Below, piece by piece: positions 35,055 through 45,325 of a stretch of DNA of 64,000 bases (position 1 is the stretch's first letter; the number at the start of each line of letters is the position of its first letter). Source of the stretch: Chryseolinea lacunae (GTDB lineage: Bacteria > Bacteroidota > Bacteroidia > Cytophagales > Cyclobacteriaceae); the NCBI RefSeq assembly GCF_016735595.1, contig NZ_JAERRB010000012.1, positions 124,001 through 188,000 of the forward strand, in the 5' to 3' direction. The translations under genes were made by a program, and so were the position numbers. The notes under the pieces were generated by a model. That model had not been told where the DNA came from. It saw nothing but the letters and a program-made list of their open reading frames with translations, and ran no database searches.

Positions 35055-38030
35055 TCATTGATGTGGCCCCTCCACATTTATCTTTTCCACTTTCTCATAG
35101 CCAAAAATCTGATCCAGCGTCAACTCCTGCACTTTTCCATGGGTCGATAACGCTTTAAAGTCGATCTTTTTCTTGTCGCCAATCACCACTACGTTGAATG
35201 GCTTGCCCTTGATTTGCTGCTCCTGAAATTTAGCAATGTCGTCGAGCGTGAAGTGTTGCACTTGTTCGTACACGTCGCGGCGAATGTCGTAGTCGATGCC
35301 GCGTTTGCGTGCGCGCTCGTAGGTGAACAAAATTCTGCCTTTGGTGATGCGTTCACTTTCAATGCGGCTGAGAATGGCATTGCGCGCCACGTCGAAGTTG
35401 CTTTCCACACGGGGAAAATCCACCAGCAATCCTTTCATCGCCTTCATGGCTTCTGACTGCTTGTCGGCCTGTGTCCCGATGTAGGCATAGAACAAATCGT
35501 TGTCTTCTTTCCGATCGGCCGTGCCATAGTAAGCAAATGCCGAATAGGCCAGGCCTTGCGCCTCGCGTAGCTCCTGGAAGATGGGCGAGCTCATGTTGCC
35601 ACCCAGGTATTCGTCGAACATGCGCGTGATGGGAATGCGCTTTGCATCGAATACTCCACCTTTCGACAGAAACATGATTTCTTCCTGCACCATGTCATAG
35701 TCGGCCCAATACACGGTTGGATTTTTCACCTCCGGCATTTCAAACTTTACCGGTGGTGGTGTTGGCTTGAGGGCGTCGGGAAGTTTATGATCGGCATTCA
35801 ACACGGCAATCAATTCCGTTTGGTTGCGCGGGCCATAATACAACACGCGGTGTTGCATCTTTGTGAAGTTGTGAATGATATCCACCAGTTCGTCGGCCTT
35901 CAATTCGCCAAGGGCTTTGTTGCTCAACACGTTGGTGAACGGCGACTTTGCGCCATACAGTCCGTAGTTCATGAGGCCACCAAACAAAATCGCGCTCTTG
36001 TCTTTCTTCTGGTCTTCGCGCTCCTTCAGCTTGCCGTCAATCAGTTTCTTCAAAGCTTCTTCGTCGGGCTGGGCATCGGCCAGCAGGTCTTCAAAAAGCT
36101 TCAAGGCTTTCTCCATGTTTTCGGAAAGACCTTCCAGGTATACATACGTTTCATCTTCGGCCGCTTCCACGCCCAGTGAGCACCCCAGCTTATACAGTTC
36201 CTTTTTCAATTCTGCCACGGGCATCTTCGAGGTGCCGAGATATTGAAGGTAGTCTACCGCCACATCCATGCGCGGGTCGTTGTTGGTGCCCACGTCCGAG
36301 AGGAACGTGAGTGTGAACAGATCGTTTTCCGTATTGGGGGTGCTCAGCACTTCAAGGTCTTTGTTCATTTTTCCTTTCTGCACGTCCTTGTCAAAATCCA
36401 CAAAGCGCGGCTTCAATTTGTCTACGGGATTTTTCAGCAGTGTTTCATGAAACGGCGACTTGTTCTCCTTGTTCAACGTCACTTTGGTGATGGCGGGTTT
36501 TTCCACTTTCACTTCGTTTGCATCTTTGCCGGTGTGCTTCAGCACCACCACATAGTTGTTGCCGTAGTGTTCCTGCGCAAACTTCACCACATCTTCTTTG
36601 GTGATCTTTTTCAGCTCGTCTATTTCGGCAGTGTAGTCTTCCCATGCGATGTTGTTGGTGAAGGCTACCACAAGGTCATTTGAACGTGAGTAGTTGTTTT
36701 CCGAACCTTGCACTTTCTGTTTCTTCAGGTTGTTGATGCTGGCGTCGATGAGCCAGTCGTCGAACTCGCCCTTCTTCAACATCTCGATTTGTTCCAGCAG
36801 CAGGCTCTTCACCTGCTCCAGCGTTTGTCCCTCGCGCGGACGCGCCGTGAACGTGTGTGCGCTATAGTCATTGCTGAAGTCTACATAGCTGCCGGGGTCA
36901 AGCACTTTCTGGGCCTGCTTCAAATTCACATCGATGAGGCCTGCCTGGTCGTTGCTCAGGATGAGGTTGATCAGTGAAAGCATGCGGTAGTCGCCACTGT
37001 TGCGTCCGTTGAAACGGAAACCGAGCGTGACCCATTCGGCTTCGGGGCCGTACACATCTTTCACCACGGGTGCCGTGAGGGCGGTGGCCGGTGTAGGTTT
37101 CCATTCGGGAAGCTGCTCGTTGGGCTTCCAATCGCCAAAATATTTATCGATGGCAGCAATGGTCTTGTCATAGTCCAGGTCGCCGCTCATGCAGATGGCC
37201 ACGTTGTTGGGCCGGTAATAGGTATCGAAATATTTTTTGATGGCGGTGATCGACGGATTTTTCAAATGGTCGATGGTGCCGATCACGGTTTGTGTTCCAT
37301 AGGGATGCTGGGGATAGAGACCAGCATACAACGCCTCGTAGGTCTTGTTATAGTCGTTGTCGAGTCCGCGGTTCTTCTCTTCATAAACAGCCTCCAACTC
37401 CGTGTGAAACAGGCGTGGCACGATGGTTCGGAAGCGATTGCCCTCAATCTGCAACCAGTTGTTCACCTGGTTGCTGGGAATGTCGTTGATGTATACCGTG
37501 CGATCCTCCGACGTGTAGGCATTGGTATAGTTGGCGCCGATTTCGCTCACCATTTTATCATATTCATTGGGGATGGCAAACTTCGAAGCTTCGTTCGATA
37601 CGTGGTCGATCTGTGCATAATAGTTTTTCCGTGCTTCTGCATCGGTCAGCGTGCCGTAGTGCGCAAACATGTGTTCGATGCTGTCGAGGTAAACACTTTC
37701 TTTGGCCCAATCAAGTGTGCCAAAATCGGGGCTGCCTTTGAACATGATGTGTTCGAGATAGTGGGCGAGTCCGGTGTTGGTGGCGGGATCGTTTTTACCC
37801 CCGGCTTTCACGGCGATCTGTGTTTGAATGCGGGGCTCGTCGGTGTACTGACTGAGGTAAACCTTCAAACCGTTCTTAAGGGTATAAATTCTTACCTTGA
37901 GGGGATCGTTTGAGACATACGAATACGTGTATCCCCCACTCTCCGCGGTGGCGACGGTATAGGTCTTTTCGGGCTGACAACACGTTAAAAACGTCGCCAC
38001 GACGACGATAACTAGCAGGAATGGTTTCAT
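35055..38030 (-). CDS. M16 family zinc metallopeptidase, lipoprotein
   Basis: A 991-residue two-half insulinase/pitrilysin-like enzyme. The inverted zinc motif HYLEH (His90, Glu93, His94 counting from the ATG at 38030) lies in the first half; the distal Glu is in the EAVYEEKNRG region. The second half is the inactive partner domain. The signal ends in TFLTCC, so it is probably a lipoprotein. It should degrade peptides in the periplasm or at the surface. The upstream in-frame start at 38093 would place 21 residues before the signal and is rejected. It diverges from the S41 protease gene. Confidence 0.9.
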   Translation of the reverse strand: MKPFLLVIVVVATFLTCCQPEKTYTVATAESGGYTYSYVSNDPLKVRIYTLKNGLKVYLSQYTDEPRIQTQIAVKAGGKNDPATNTGLAHYLEHIMFKGSPDFGTLDWAKESVYLDSIEHMFAHYGTLTDAEARKNYYAQIDHVSNEASKFAIPNEYDKMVSEIGANYTNAYTSEDRTVYINDIPSNQVNNWLQIEGNRFRTIVPRLFHTELEAVYEEKNRGLDNDYNKTYEALYAGLYPQHPYGTQTVIGTIDHLKNPSITAIKKYFDTYYRPNNVAICMSGDLDYDKTIAAIDKYFGDWKPNEQLPEWKPTPATALTAPVVKDVYGPEAEWVTLGFRFNGRNSGDYRMLSLINLILSNDQAGLIDVNLKQAQKVLDPGSYVDFSNDYSAHTFTARPREGQTLEQVKSLLLEQIEMLKKGEFDDWLIDASINNLKKQKVQGSENNYSRSNDLVVAFTNNIAWEDYTAEIDELKKITKEDVVKFAQEHYGNNYVVVLKHTGKDANEVKVEKPAITKVTLNKENKSPFHETLLKNPVDKLKPRFVDFDKDVQKGKMNKDLEVLSTPNTENDLFTLTFLSDVGTNNDPRMDVAVDYLQYLGTSKMPVAELKKELYKLGCSLGVEAAEDETYVYLEGLSENMEKALKLFEDLLADAQPDEEALKKLIDGKLKEREDQKKDKSAILFGGLMNYGLYGAKSPFTNVLSNKALGELKADELVDIIHNFTKMQHRVLYYGPRNQTELIAVLNADHKLPDALKPTPPPVKFEMPEVKNPTVYWADYDMVQEEIMFLSKGGVFDAKRIPITRMFDEYLGGNMSSPIFQELREAQGLAYSAFAYYGTADRKEDNDLFYAYIGTQADKQSEAMKAMKGLLVDFPRVESNFDVARNAILSRIESERITKGRILFTYERARKRGIDYDIRRDVYEQVQHFTLDDIAKFQEQQIKGKPFNVVVIGDKKKIDFKALSTHGKVQELTLDQIFGYEKVEKINVEGPHQ

Positions 38031-38181
38031 AAACTGGAACGGTTGGTTGGGTTTCGATTGGATTGGGGAAAATACTGAAAGAATAACATACATAACGGCT
38101 GATTTTTACATTTTAATGCTCAATTTTCCGTAGTAAAGAAACAGATGCGGCGGCGCGCCGTTTAGTTTTAAGATAACGGGT

Positions 38182-39834
38182 ATGATGACAAAGAAAAAGA
38201 TTCTCCTCCTCACGTTTTTTATCGGCGCCTGCGTGGCCTTATCCTTCACCAGCCCGTCGGAACGCTACTTCGAAATTGCCAAAAACCTCGACATTTTCGC
38301 CACCCTGTTCAAAGAAGTAAACGCCCTGTATGTTGACGAAGTGAACCCCAACAAACTGGTGCGCACCGGCATCGACGCCATGCTCACATCGCTCGATCCC
38401 TATACCAACTATATTCCCGAAGATGAAGTGGAAGACTTCCGCACCATCAACACCGGCCAATACGGCGGCATCGGGGCCATCACCCGCGAAATCGGAAACC
38501 GCACCGTGGTGACCATGCTCATGCAGGGCTATGGTGCCCAACGCGGCGGCCTCAGAATCGGCGACGAGGTGGTGAAGATCGACGACATCGACCTTTCCAA
38601 ACTGTCGCGCGAGGAATCGGGCCAGCTCATGAAAGGCCAGGTGGGCACTCCCGTGAGCCTCACCGTGAAACGTCTGGGCGCCGAAAAACCTGTGCGTCTG
38701 GAATTTAAACGCGAAAAAATTAAGCTGAACAACGTGCCCTATTTCGGCATGGTAGGCAAAGACATCGGCTATATCCAGCTCACCGACTTTACGCCCGACG
38801 CCGCCAAAGAAGTGCGCATCGCCCTGGTGTCGTTGAAAGAACAAGGCGCGAAAGGCGCTATCCTCGACCTGCGTGGCAACCCCGGCGGTCTTCTCATTGA
38901 AGCTGTGAACATCACCAACCTATTTCTGCCAAAAGGCAAATTGGTGGTGAGTACCAAAGGGAAAATCCCCGAAAACAATCTCAACTACGAAACCCTGAAC
39001 GCCCCGGTCGACACCGAGATCCCCGTGAGCGTGCTCATTAACCGCGGCAGCGCATCGGCCTCCGAAATTGTGGCGGGTACCTTGCAAGATTACGACCGCG
39101 GCGTGATTGTAGGCGAGAAGTCATACGGCAAGGGCCTGGTGCAAGTGAGCCGCCCCCTCTCCTACAACTCGCAATTGAAAGTGACTACGGCAAAATATTA
39201 TACACCCACAGGCCGCTGCATCCAGGTGCTTGACTACACCCACCGCCGCGAAGACGGCAGCGTGGGCTCGATACCCGACTCGCTGAAACGCACGTTCAAA
39301 ACCGCCAACGGCCGCGTGGTCTACGACGGCGGCGGCATTGACCCCGACGTGAAAACCGAAGCACACGAAGCCCACGTGCTCACACAGGTGCTGTTCGAAA
39401 AAGGCTTTATCTTTGACTTTGCCGCGCAATATGTTTTCAAACATTCCGAACCGGTAGATCCCAAAACATTTACTCTCAGCAGCGACGAATACCAGCAGTT
39501 TGTGGTTTGGATGAAAGACAAAAACTACTCCTATAAATCCTACCTGGAATATCAACTCCAGCAATTCACGGAAGAAGCCAACAAGGAAAAATACTACACC
39601 GAGTTGAAGCCTCAACTGGACCAGATCCAGAACCGCATTGCCGAAAACAAAAAGAATGAGCTGTCGCTCTACAAAGACGAAATCAAAATGTTGCTCGAAG
39701 AAGAGATCGCGTCGCACTATCACCTCGAGAAAGGTGGCATCGAGGCAGGCTTCAAATACGACGACGACATTCGTCAGGCAACGGACCTGCTACACAACAC
39801 GCCTCAATACAAAAAGCTGCTTAACATTCAATAA
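38182..39834 (+). CDS. C-terminal processing peptidase (S41, CtpA/Prc-like)
   Basis: A 550-residue exported protease: signal peptide, PDZ domain (about 85-180) and peptidase core with the Ser292/Lys317 dyad (GSASASEIVAG and GEKSYGKGLVQ, 25 residues apart as in CtpB). A long charged C-terminal helical region follows (about 430-550). The role is trimming or degradation of periplasmic proteins and lipoproteins. It diverges from the M16 peptidase gene and is followed after 5 bp by an alpha/beta hydrolase gene. Confidence 0.9.
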   Translation: MMTKKKILLLTFFIGACVALSFTSPSERYFEIAKNLDIFATLFKEVNALYVDEVNPNKLVRTGIDAMLTSLDPYTNYIPEDEVEDFRTINTGQYGGIGAITREIGNRTVVTMLMQGYGAQRGGLRIGDEVVKIDDIDLSKLSREESGQLMKGQVGTPVSLTVKRLGAEKPVRLEFKREKIKLNNVPYFGMVGKDIGYIQLTDFTPDAAKEVRIALVSLKEQGAKGAILDLRGNPGGLLIEAVNITNLFLPKGKLVVSTKGKIPENNLNYETLNAPVDTEIPVSVLINRGSASASEIVAGTLQDYDRGVIVGEKSYGKGLVQVSRPLSYNSQLKVTTAKYYTPTGRCIQVLDYTHRREDGSVGSIPDSLKRTFKTANGRVVYDGGGIDPDVKTEAHEAHVLTQVLFEKGFIFDFAAQYVFKHSEPVDPKTFTLSSDEYQQFVVWMKDKNYSYKSYLEYQLQQFTEEANKEKYYTELKPQLDQIQNRIAENKKNELSLYKDEIKMLLEEEIASHYHLEKGGIEAGFKYDDDIRQATDLLHNTPQYKKLLNIQ

Positions 39835-39839
39835 CACCC

Positions 39840-40736
39840 ATGACCTCCGGCATCGGCAGGAAAGTGAAATGGACATTGCTCGTGTTGTTTGCGGGCGTGA
39901 TGATCGCCTCACACTCCTGCATGACGTTTCGCATGGATGCCAAAGAGATCGACACGTTCTTCAAAGCAAAGAACGTTTCGGCACACCAAAAGACGTACCG
40001 CGCCGGCTTTCGCAACATGCACTACGTTAGTGCCGGCGACTCGCTAAAACCGCTGGTGCTGTTTGTGCACGGCTCGCCCGGATCGCTCAGCGCATTCATC
40101 GATTTTCTGGCCGACACCGCGTTGCTGCATCACGCCCTTCTCGTCACCGCTGACCGTCCTGGTTTTGGCTACTCCAATTTCGGCAACGGCGAAACTTCAC
40201 TGCAAAAGCAGGGCGAAATTCTGAAACCCATTCTGGAAGAATACAAAAAGAATCGCCCCATCATCCTGGTAGGCCACTCGTTGGGTGGACCGCTCATTGC
40301 CCGCATGGCCATAGATTATCCTCAGTTGGTAGACGGCCTCATCATTGTGGCGGGGTCTATCGATCCGGAGCTGGAGCCAAACGAAACGTGGTTCCGCGCA
40401 CCCCTGGCCACACCGTTTCTCAGCTGGCTATTGCCCCGGTCCTTTCGGGCATCAAACGAAGAAATCTATCAGTTGAAACCACAACTGGAAATGATGCTGC
40501 CCCTGTGGTCGTCGATCACCTGTCCGGTCATTGTGATTCAGGGCAAGAAAGATTCGCTGGTGCCGGCGGCCAATGCCGACTTTGCACGCAAGATGCTGGT
40601 GAACGCTCCGGTAGAGTTTGTTTTTAAAGACGACATGGATCACTTTGTGCCGTGGAGCAATCCGGAGTTGATACGCGATGCCATTCTGAAAATGATAGAG
40701 AAGCAGCCCCTCGTGCAACACTCCAGCCTACACTAG
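39840..40736 (+). CDS. Alpha/beta hydrolase, membrane- or lipid-anchored
   Basis: A 298-residue hydrolase with oxyanion loop FVHGSPGS, nucleophile Ser147 (GHSLGG), acid in GKKDSLVPAAN and base His in DDMDHFVPW. The N-terminal hydrophobic segment ends ASHSC, possibly a lipobox. Substrate unknown. It starts five bases after the S41 protease stop, so the two form an operon, and its end overlaps the convergent M28 gene by 4 bp. Confidence 0.88.
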   Translation: MTSGIGRKVKWTLLVLFAGVMIASHSCMTFRMDAKEIDTFFKAKNVSAHQKTYRAGFRNMHYVSAGDSLKPLVLFVHGSPGSLSAFIDFLADTALLHHALLVTADRPGFGYSNFGNGETSLQKQGEILKPILEEYKKNRPIILVGHSLGGPLIARMAIDYPQLVDGLIIVAGSIDPELEPNETWFRAPLATPFLSWLLPRSFRASNEEIYQLKPQLEMMLPLWSSITCPVIVIQGKKDSLVPAANADFARKMLVNAPVEFVFKDDMDHFVPWSNPELIRDAILKMIEKQPLVQHSSLH

Positions 40737-42220
40737 CGCCCATAGAGCGCTTTGCCCGCCTCTTCATATTTATCGCCTTTCACCCAGCGGGGCAAGGCCG
40801 ATTCGTTGGCAATCTTGTAGATGCCATACACAAAAATGCGATAGAATTTTTCGAGATACACCATGTCCAGCGAACCCACTTCGTCGGGAGGTTGGTGATA
40901 GTATTTCAGCAGCTCTTCGTCAAAGGCTTTCACGCCGGGAGAAATGTTGAGCGCGGGCACACCCTTTATGGCGAAGTTGGCATTGTCGGATCGATCGAAC
41001 AAATTCTGCTGTGGCGCCGGGTCGCCTCCCAGGGTCAGGCCAAAGGCTTTGCAGGCTTCTCGCAGTTGTTCGTCGGTGGTGGTGCGGTTCACGTCGATGA
41101 TGGTCACGATGCTTTTGTCGTTGTAGCCACCGCCGTCGCAGTTATAGTTAAACACGGTTTGCTTCAGGGGAATGAGCGGATGGTTAGCATACCAGTCGCT
41201 TCCTAGCAGGCCCTTCTCTTCGGCCGTTACGGCCAACAGCAACACCGAGCGTTTCGGTGGATGTTGCTTCAGGAATCGCGCAGCTTCCAACAGGGCAACA
41301 GCACCAATGGCGTTGTCGCGGGCGCCGTTGTAGATAGAGTCACCGCTGGCATTCTTCTTCACGCCCACGTGGTCGTAGTGCGCGCTGATGACCACCCATT
41401 GCTGGCTTAGGGTGGCGTCGCTGCCTTTGATGGCGGCGGCAATGTTCTTTGCCTTCACCGTCTTCAACGCTGTGCCCTTCACGTCGAGGGCGGCCTTGGC
41501 GTGGCGGCTTTCCAGCAACGCTTTTAGGGATGCCGACTCGCTATTGCGGAGCAACAGGTGTGGCAACGATGCTTCCTCATTATTTTTCACAACAAACCGG
41601 TCGGCCGACAGATAATTCATCAGCACGGGCCAGGGAATTCCTGGAATGGTCATCACCTCCACCAGGGCCACGGCACCATGGGCCGCCGCGAGTTTGTTCT
41701 TTTCGGGCGAGTCTTTCACAAGGGCACGCACGGGCTTTGTCGACTCCGGTGAACCTACCAACGCCAGGGCTATTTTTCCGCGCACGTCATAGGTATCAAA
41801 ATCTTTGGGAAGGCCGTAGCCCACAAACACGATGTCACCCTGCAATGATGCTCCAACCCCATTCAACGCAAGCACTTCGTTTTTCCAGGGAAACGACTCG
41901 GCGCCAATGGAAAACGAACCCGTTGCCGGGGGCACAATTTTTTCCAGCGAAAATTCCTGAAAATAGCCAGACGCTCCAGGCACATGCCCAATGCCGTTGC
42001 TCCGGAACTGCGCCACGATATAGTTGGCGGCAATGTCGAGCTCGGGCGAGCCCGTGTCGCGGCCGCGCATTTCGTCGGAAGCCAGAAAGGTTAGATGGGC
42101 TTCGGCGTCTTGCGCAGTCACCGTGCGGGTGACGGCCTGAACGATCTTTTTTTGGCCAATCGTGGCCAGGCTGGTCAGCATAAAAGCCGTTAAGAAGAGG
42201 GCGGTTCGGGTCAGGGTCAT
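40733..42220 (-). CDS. M28 family aminopeptidase with PA domain
   Basis: A 495-residue exported zinc peptidase. After the signal peptide, a PA-type insert (about 110-240) interrupts the peptidase domain. Metal ligands appear in SAHYDHVG, GARDNAIG, AEEKGLLGS and the late YYHQPPDE. The family removes N-terminal residues from peptides. With the M16, S41 and M19 enzymes it makes this 10-kb stretch rich in peptidases, although they are separate units. Confidence 0.88.
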   Translation of the reverse strand: MTLTRTALFLTAFMLTSLATIGQKKIVQAVTRTVTAQDAEAHLTFLASDEMRGRDTGSPELDIAANYIVAQFRSNGIGHVPGASGYFQEFSLEKIVPPATGSFSIGAESFPWKNEVLALNGVGASLQGDIVFVGYGLPKDFDTYDVRGKIALALVGSPESTKPVRALVKDSPEKNKLAAAHGAVALVEVMTIPGIPWPVLMNYLSADRFVVKNNEEASLPHLLLRNSESASLKALLESRHAKAALDVKGTALKTVKAKNIAAAIKGSDATLSQQWVVISAHYDHVGVKKNASGDSIYNGARDNAIGAVALLEAARFLKQHPPKRSVLLLAVTAEEKGLLGSDWYANHPLIPLKQTVFNYNCDGGGYNDKSIVTIIDVNRTTTDEQLREACKAFGLTLGGDPAPQQNLFDRSDNANFAIKGVPALNISPGVKAFDEELLKYYHQPPDEVGSLDMVYLEKFYRIFVYGIYKIANESALPRWVKGDKYEEAGKALYGR

Positions 42221-42270
42221 ACGAAGATAAATCCAGCTACCAAGGTAGAATTCAATCCGTGCAAAAACAA

Positions 42271-42298
42271 AAACGGACCCCGGTTAGGGGGTCCGTTT
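42271..42298 (-). terminator. Terminator of glutamine synthetase III
   Basis: An 11-bp perfect stem, AAACGGACCCC (42271-42281) with GGGGTCCGTTT (42288-42298), loop GGTTAG. On the minus strand it is followed by TTGTTTTTGC. It lies 46 bp past the glnN stop. Confidence 0.9.
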
Positions 42299-42343
42299 GT
42301 CCAATCTACAGGTTTAGGTTTAGGTATAGAAAGTATCAGAGTT

Positions 42344-44506
42344 CTAGCGGAGGAACAACAATTCTCTGTATTTCACCAATGGCCAGTCTTCGTTGTCCAC
42401 CAGCAATTCCAGTTTGTCTACAGCGTCGCGAATCACGTCGAAATATTTCTCTTTGATGTCGTCGCAGTAGGCAATGGCGCGCTTGTGGGTGTCCGTCACC
42501 TTGTTGATGCGCTTGCGCTCTTCAACCATGGCACGTACGTTGGCTTTGATGGCGTCGATGTGGCCGGAAATTTCCTTGATGGTTTGCACCACTGCCGTGT
42601 TGTCGACTCCCAAGCCTTTGAGGCCGTTAGCGTTTTCGATGAGTTTTGTTTGGTATGCGATGGCCGTAGGCACGATGTGGTTCATGGCCAGATCGCCGAT
42701 CACACGCGCTTCAATTTGCACGCGCTTGATATACGATTCCAGTTTGATCTCCACACGGGCTTCGTTTTCCTTGTGCGACATCACACCGTGTTTCTCGAAC
42801 AATGCTGCCGATTTTTTGGTGGTGTAAGCATCCAGGGCACGAACCATGTTTTTCACGTTGCCAAGTTTGCGTTTTGCAGCTTCTTTTACCCAATCATCGG
42901 AGTAGCCATCGCCTTCGAAGCGGATGTCTTTCGATTCTTTGATATAGGTGCGCAACACGTTCACGATGGCCAGTCTTTTCTCTTCGCCTTTCTCGATTTC
43001 GGCATTCACCAATTCGTAGAAATTCTCAAGTTGCTCGGCAACAATGGTGTTCAGCGCAGTCATGGCTGTGCCACAGTTGTCGCTTCCACCCACAGCACGG
43101 AACTCGAACTTGTTGCCGGTGAAGGCAAACGGTGACGTACGGTTACGGTCTGTTGCGTCGAGGATAATTTCAGGGATCTGATCGATGCCAAGCTTCATGT
43201 ACATGTTGTCGCCTTTCTCGATCTTCACGTTGCCTTTCTTCTCAAGCTCGTCCAACACGGCTGTCATTTGTGATCCGATGAACACAGACATGATGGCCGG
43301 AGGTGCTTCGTTGGCACCGAGACGGAAGTCGTTGCCCGGTGTGGCGATGCTGGCGCGCAGCAGGTCGGCATGTTCATGCACCGCCTTGATGGTGGTGATG
43401 AAGAATGTGAGGAAGAGGAGGTTGTCGCGGGCGCTGCTGGTGGGTGCATACAGGTTCACACCGGTGTCGGTGATGAGCGACCAGTTGTTGTGCTTACCCG
43501 ATCCGTTGAGGCCGGCAAAAGGTTTTTCGTGGAAAAGGATTTTCAGGTTGTGCTTCTCGCCTACGCGGTTCATCACATCCATCATCAATTGGTTGTGATC
43601 GTTGGCCACGTTCACCTCCTCGAACAAGGGAGCTACTTCAAACTGGCTGGGAGCCACTTCGTTGTGACGGGTGCGTACGGGGATACCCAACTTCCAGGCT
43701 TCGATTTCAAATTCTTTCATGAAATCATAAACACGGGGAGGAATCGAACCGAAGTAGTGATCTTCCATTTGCTGACCGCGGGCCGGTGCGTGACCAAACA
43801 CCGAACGGCCTGCCATCACGAGGTCAGGACGGGCGTCGAACAATGCTCTGTCGACCACAAAATATTCTTGCTCGGCGCCAAGCGAAGCCACCACGTGCTG
43901 AATGTCCTTATCGAACATCTGACATACTTTGGTAGCCGCGAGGTCAACGGCCTTCAGGGCTTTCAAAAGAGGTGCTTTGGCATCCAGTGTTTCGCCTGTG
44001 TAGGATACGAAAACGGTCGGGATACAAAGCGTGGTGCCGTAGATGAACATGGGCGATGTAGGATCCCATGCCGTGTAGCCACGGGCTTCGAATGTGCTGC
44101 GGATACCACCGCTGGGGAACGACGACGCATCGGGCTCTTGCTGAACCAGTTCGCTGCCTTTGAATTTTTCGATGCCGGAAAGCGCGTCGAAGAACGAGTC
44201 GTGCTTTTCAGCGGTTCCGCCGGTCATGGGTTGGAACCAGTGTGTGAAGTGCGATGCCCCCTTGGCCATAGCCCAGGACTTGGCTGCTGACGCTACTGCA
44301 TCTGCGGTAGCTTCATCAATTTTTTCATGGTTTTTGATGGCCTGGCTTACTTTCTTGTAAACAGCAGGTGCCAGGGTGCCACGCATTTGCTCCGCGCCGA
44401 AAACAAGTTCACCATAAAATTTGGAAACGTTGGGGCCGGGCATGTCTACGTGTACAGGGGTACGTTCGCTCAGTTTCTTAAGAGCGTTGAATCGTAATTG
44501 CGCCAT
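42344..44506 (-). CDS. glnN: Glutamine synthetase type III
   Basis: A 720-residue GSIII, about 250 residues longer than GSI, the type usual in Bacteroidota and cyanobacteria. Recognisable blocks include the GSIII N-terminal region (PVHVDMPGPNVSKFYGELVFG), GAEQEYFVVD, the catalytic-loop region GLNGSGKHNNWSL and the FEFRAVGGSDN block with its conserved Arg. It makes glutamine from glutamate, ammonia and ATP and should be the main ammonium-assimilation enzyme, a partner for the nitrate-reductase genes at the right end of the window. The ATG at 44506 (MAQLRF) is preferred over 44539. A long spacer with several hairpins precedes it. Confidence 0.95.
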   Translation of the reverse strand: MAQLRFNALKKLSERTPVHVDMPGPNVSKFYGELVFGAEQMRGTLAPAVYKKVSQAIKNHEKIDEATADAVASAAKSWAMAKGASHFTHWFQPMTGGTAEKHDSFFDALSGIEKFKGSELVQQEPDASSFPSGGIRSTFEARGYTAWDPTSPMFIYGTTLCIPTVFVSYTGETLDAKAPLLKALKAVDLAATKVCQMFDKDIQHVVASLGAEQEYFVVDRALFDARPDLVMAGRSVFGHAPARGQQMEDHYFGSIPPRVYDFMKEFEIEAWKLGIPVRTRHNEVAPSQFEVAPLFEEVNVANDHNQLMMDVMNRVGEKHNLKILFHEKPFAGLNGSGKHNNWSLITDTGVNLYAPTSSARDNLLFLTFFITTIKAVHEHADLLRASIATPGNDFRLGANEAPPAIMSVFIGSQMTAVLDELEKKGNVKIEKGDNMYMKLGIDQIPEIILDATDRNRTSPFAFTGNKFEFRAVGGSDNCGTAMTALNTIVAEQLENFYELVNAEIEKGEEKRLAIVNVLRTYIKESKDIRFEGDGYSDDWVKEAAKRKLGNVKNMVRALDAYTTKKSAALFEKHGVMSHKENEARVEIKLESYIKRVQIEARVIGDLAMNHIVPTAIAYQTKLIENANGLKGLGVDNTAVVQTIKEISGHIDAIKANVRAMVEERKRINKVTDTHKRAIAYCDDIKEKYFDVIRDAVDKLELLVDNEDWPLVKYRELLFLR

Positions 44507-44966
44507 AGGTGGTTGTAATTTTGATCTAATTGTTTCCAAATCTATCGGAATTTTCGAGACACCGTTAAAATTTAAAGCACAATTTTATTTTTTTGTTAAG
44601 AACACGTTTGCATTGGGTTTATTTTTTAACACACGGGGGTGTTTTTAGGGTTTTCTTTGAAAAAAACAGGAATGAAAGAAGAATGGTTGGCATCGTTGTA
44701 GCGATGCCAAATTTCTATTTTTTGGAGGAAGGTAATGCGGAATATCATATGGAAGTGGGGCTCCTGTGCTGGAGAGGCTTTTGGTGATCTTAGAACGGGT
44801 TGGTGGTGGTGGTTCGTGACGTAGCAATCCGGGACAAATTCGTTTGCTTGAGACGGAGAGTTATTTAATGACATTGGTCGTTACGTCGTGCTCGATTGAA
44901 GCACGGTGTATACGTGCGCTGGATATTTTTGGGCCATGATAAAGTTTGTAGTCGCACGTGGAAGAG

Positions 44967-45022
44967 GCTTGAGGTTTCACTCATGCGCCAAGTGGACGTG
45001 GCGCATGAGTGAAACCTCAAGC
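44967..45022. repeat. 24-bp perfect inverted repeat
   Basis: Arms 44967-44990 (starts GCTTGAGGTTTCACTC) and 44999-45022 (ends GAGTGAAACCTCAAGC) are exact reverse complements, with loop AGTGGACG. There is no T-run on either side, so it does not look like a normal terminator. Confidence 0.9.
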
Positions 45023-45028
45023 AGGAAT

Positions 45029-45055
45029 GCATAAAAACACTTTGTGTTTTTATGC
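45029..45055. repeat. 12-bp perfect inverted repeat with T3 loop
   Basis: GCATAAAAACAC (45029-45040), loop TTT, GTGTTTTTATGC (45044-45055). It is the middle of three consecutive hairpins, separated from its neighbours by 6 and 8 bases. Confidence 0.85.
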
Positions 45056-45063
45056 TCTTTACA

Positions 45064-45114
45064 AAAAAGATGAGGGACGATTTTGGCTTTGACAAAATCG
45101 TCCCTCATCTTTTT
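45064..45114. terminator. 22-bp perfect hairpin, bidirectional terminator type
   Basis: Arms 45064-45085 (AAAAAGATGAGGGACGATTTTG) pair exactly with 45093-45114 across a 7-base loop. A/T-rich ends give T-runs on both strands. No protein gene ends directly next to it, so whatever it terminates may be an unannotated RNA. Confidence 0.75.
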
Positions 45115-45325
45115 CTTTCAACTCGCTCACCTTGATACGCTATCAAAAAAATGCCCACGTTCGTGAGCGGACCTTCTGCACTACTTGACTGCACGCACCC
45201 CGCTCTACAACAACGCACAAATCAACGCCGAGCAAATTACCCGACCGTAAAAAAAATCACCATGTCAAGGCGGCCTCCGGCCGCCGATCTTCCGTCTCTT
45301 CAAACACCTCATCATATATATACAT

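Noticed and set aside
43370-44290. A 306-codon frame opposite glutamine synthetase III
   Set aside because: Antisense shadow of a highly conserved gene.
44865-45095. A 76-codon minus-strand frame across the three hairpins
   Set aside because: The codons are dictated by the inverted repeats; no protein character.
45257-45325. A 22-codon ORF between terminators
   Set aside because: Too short to support as a gene; mentioned only as part of a possible small transcript.
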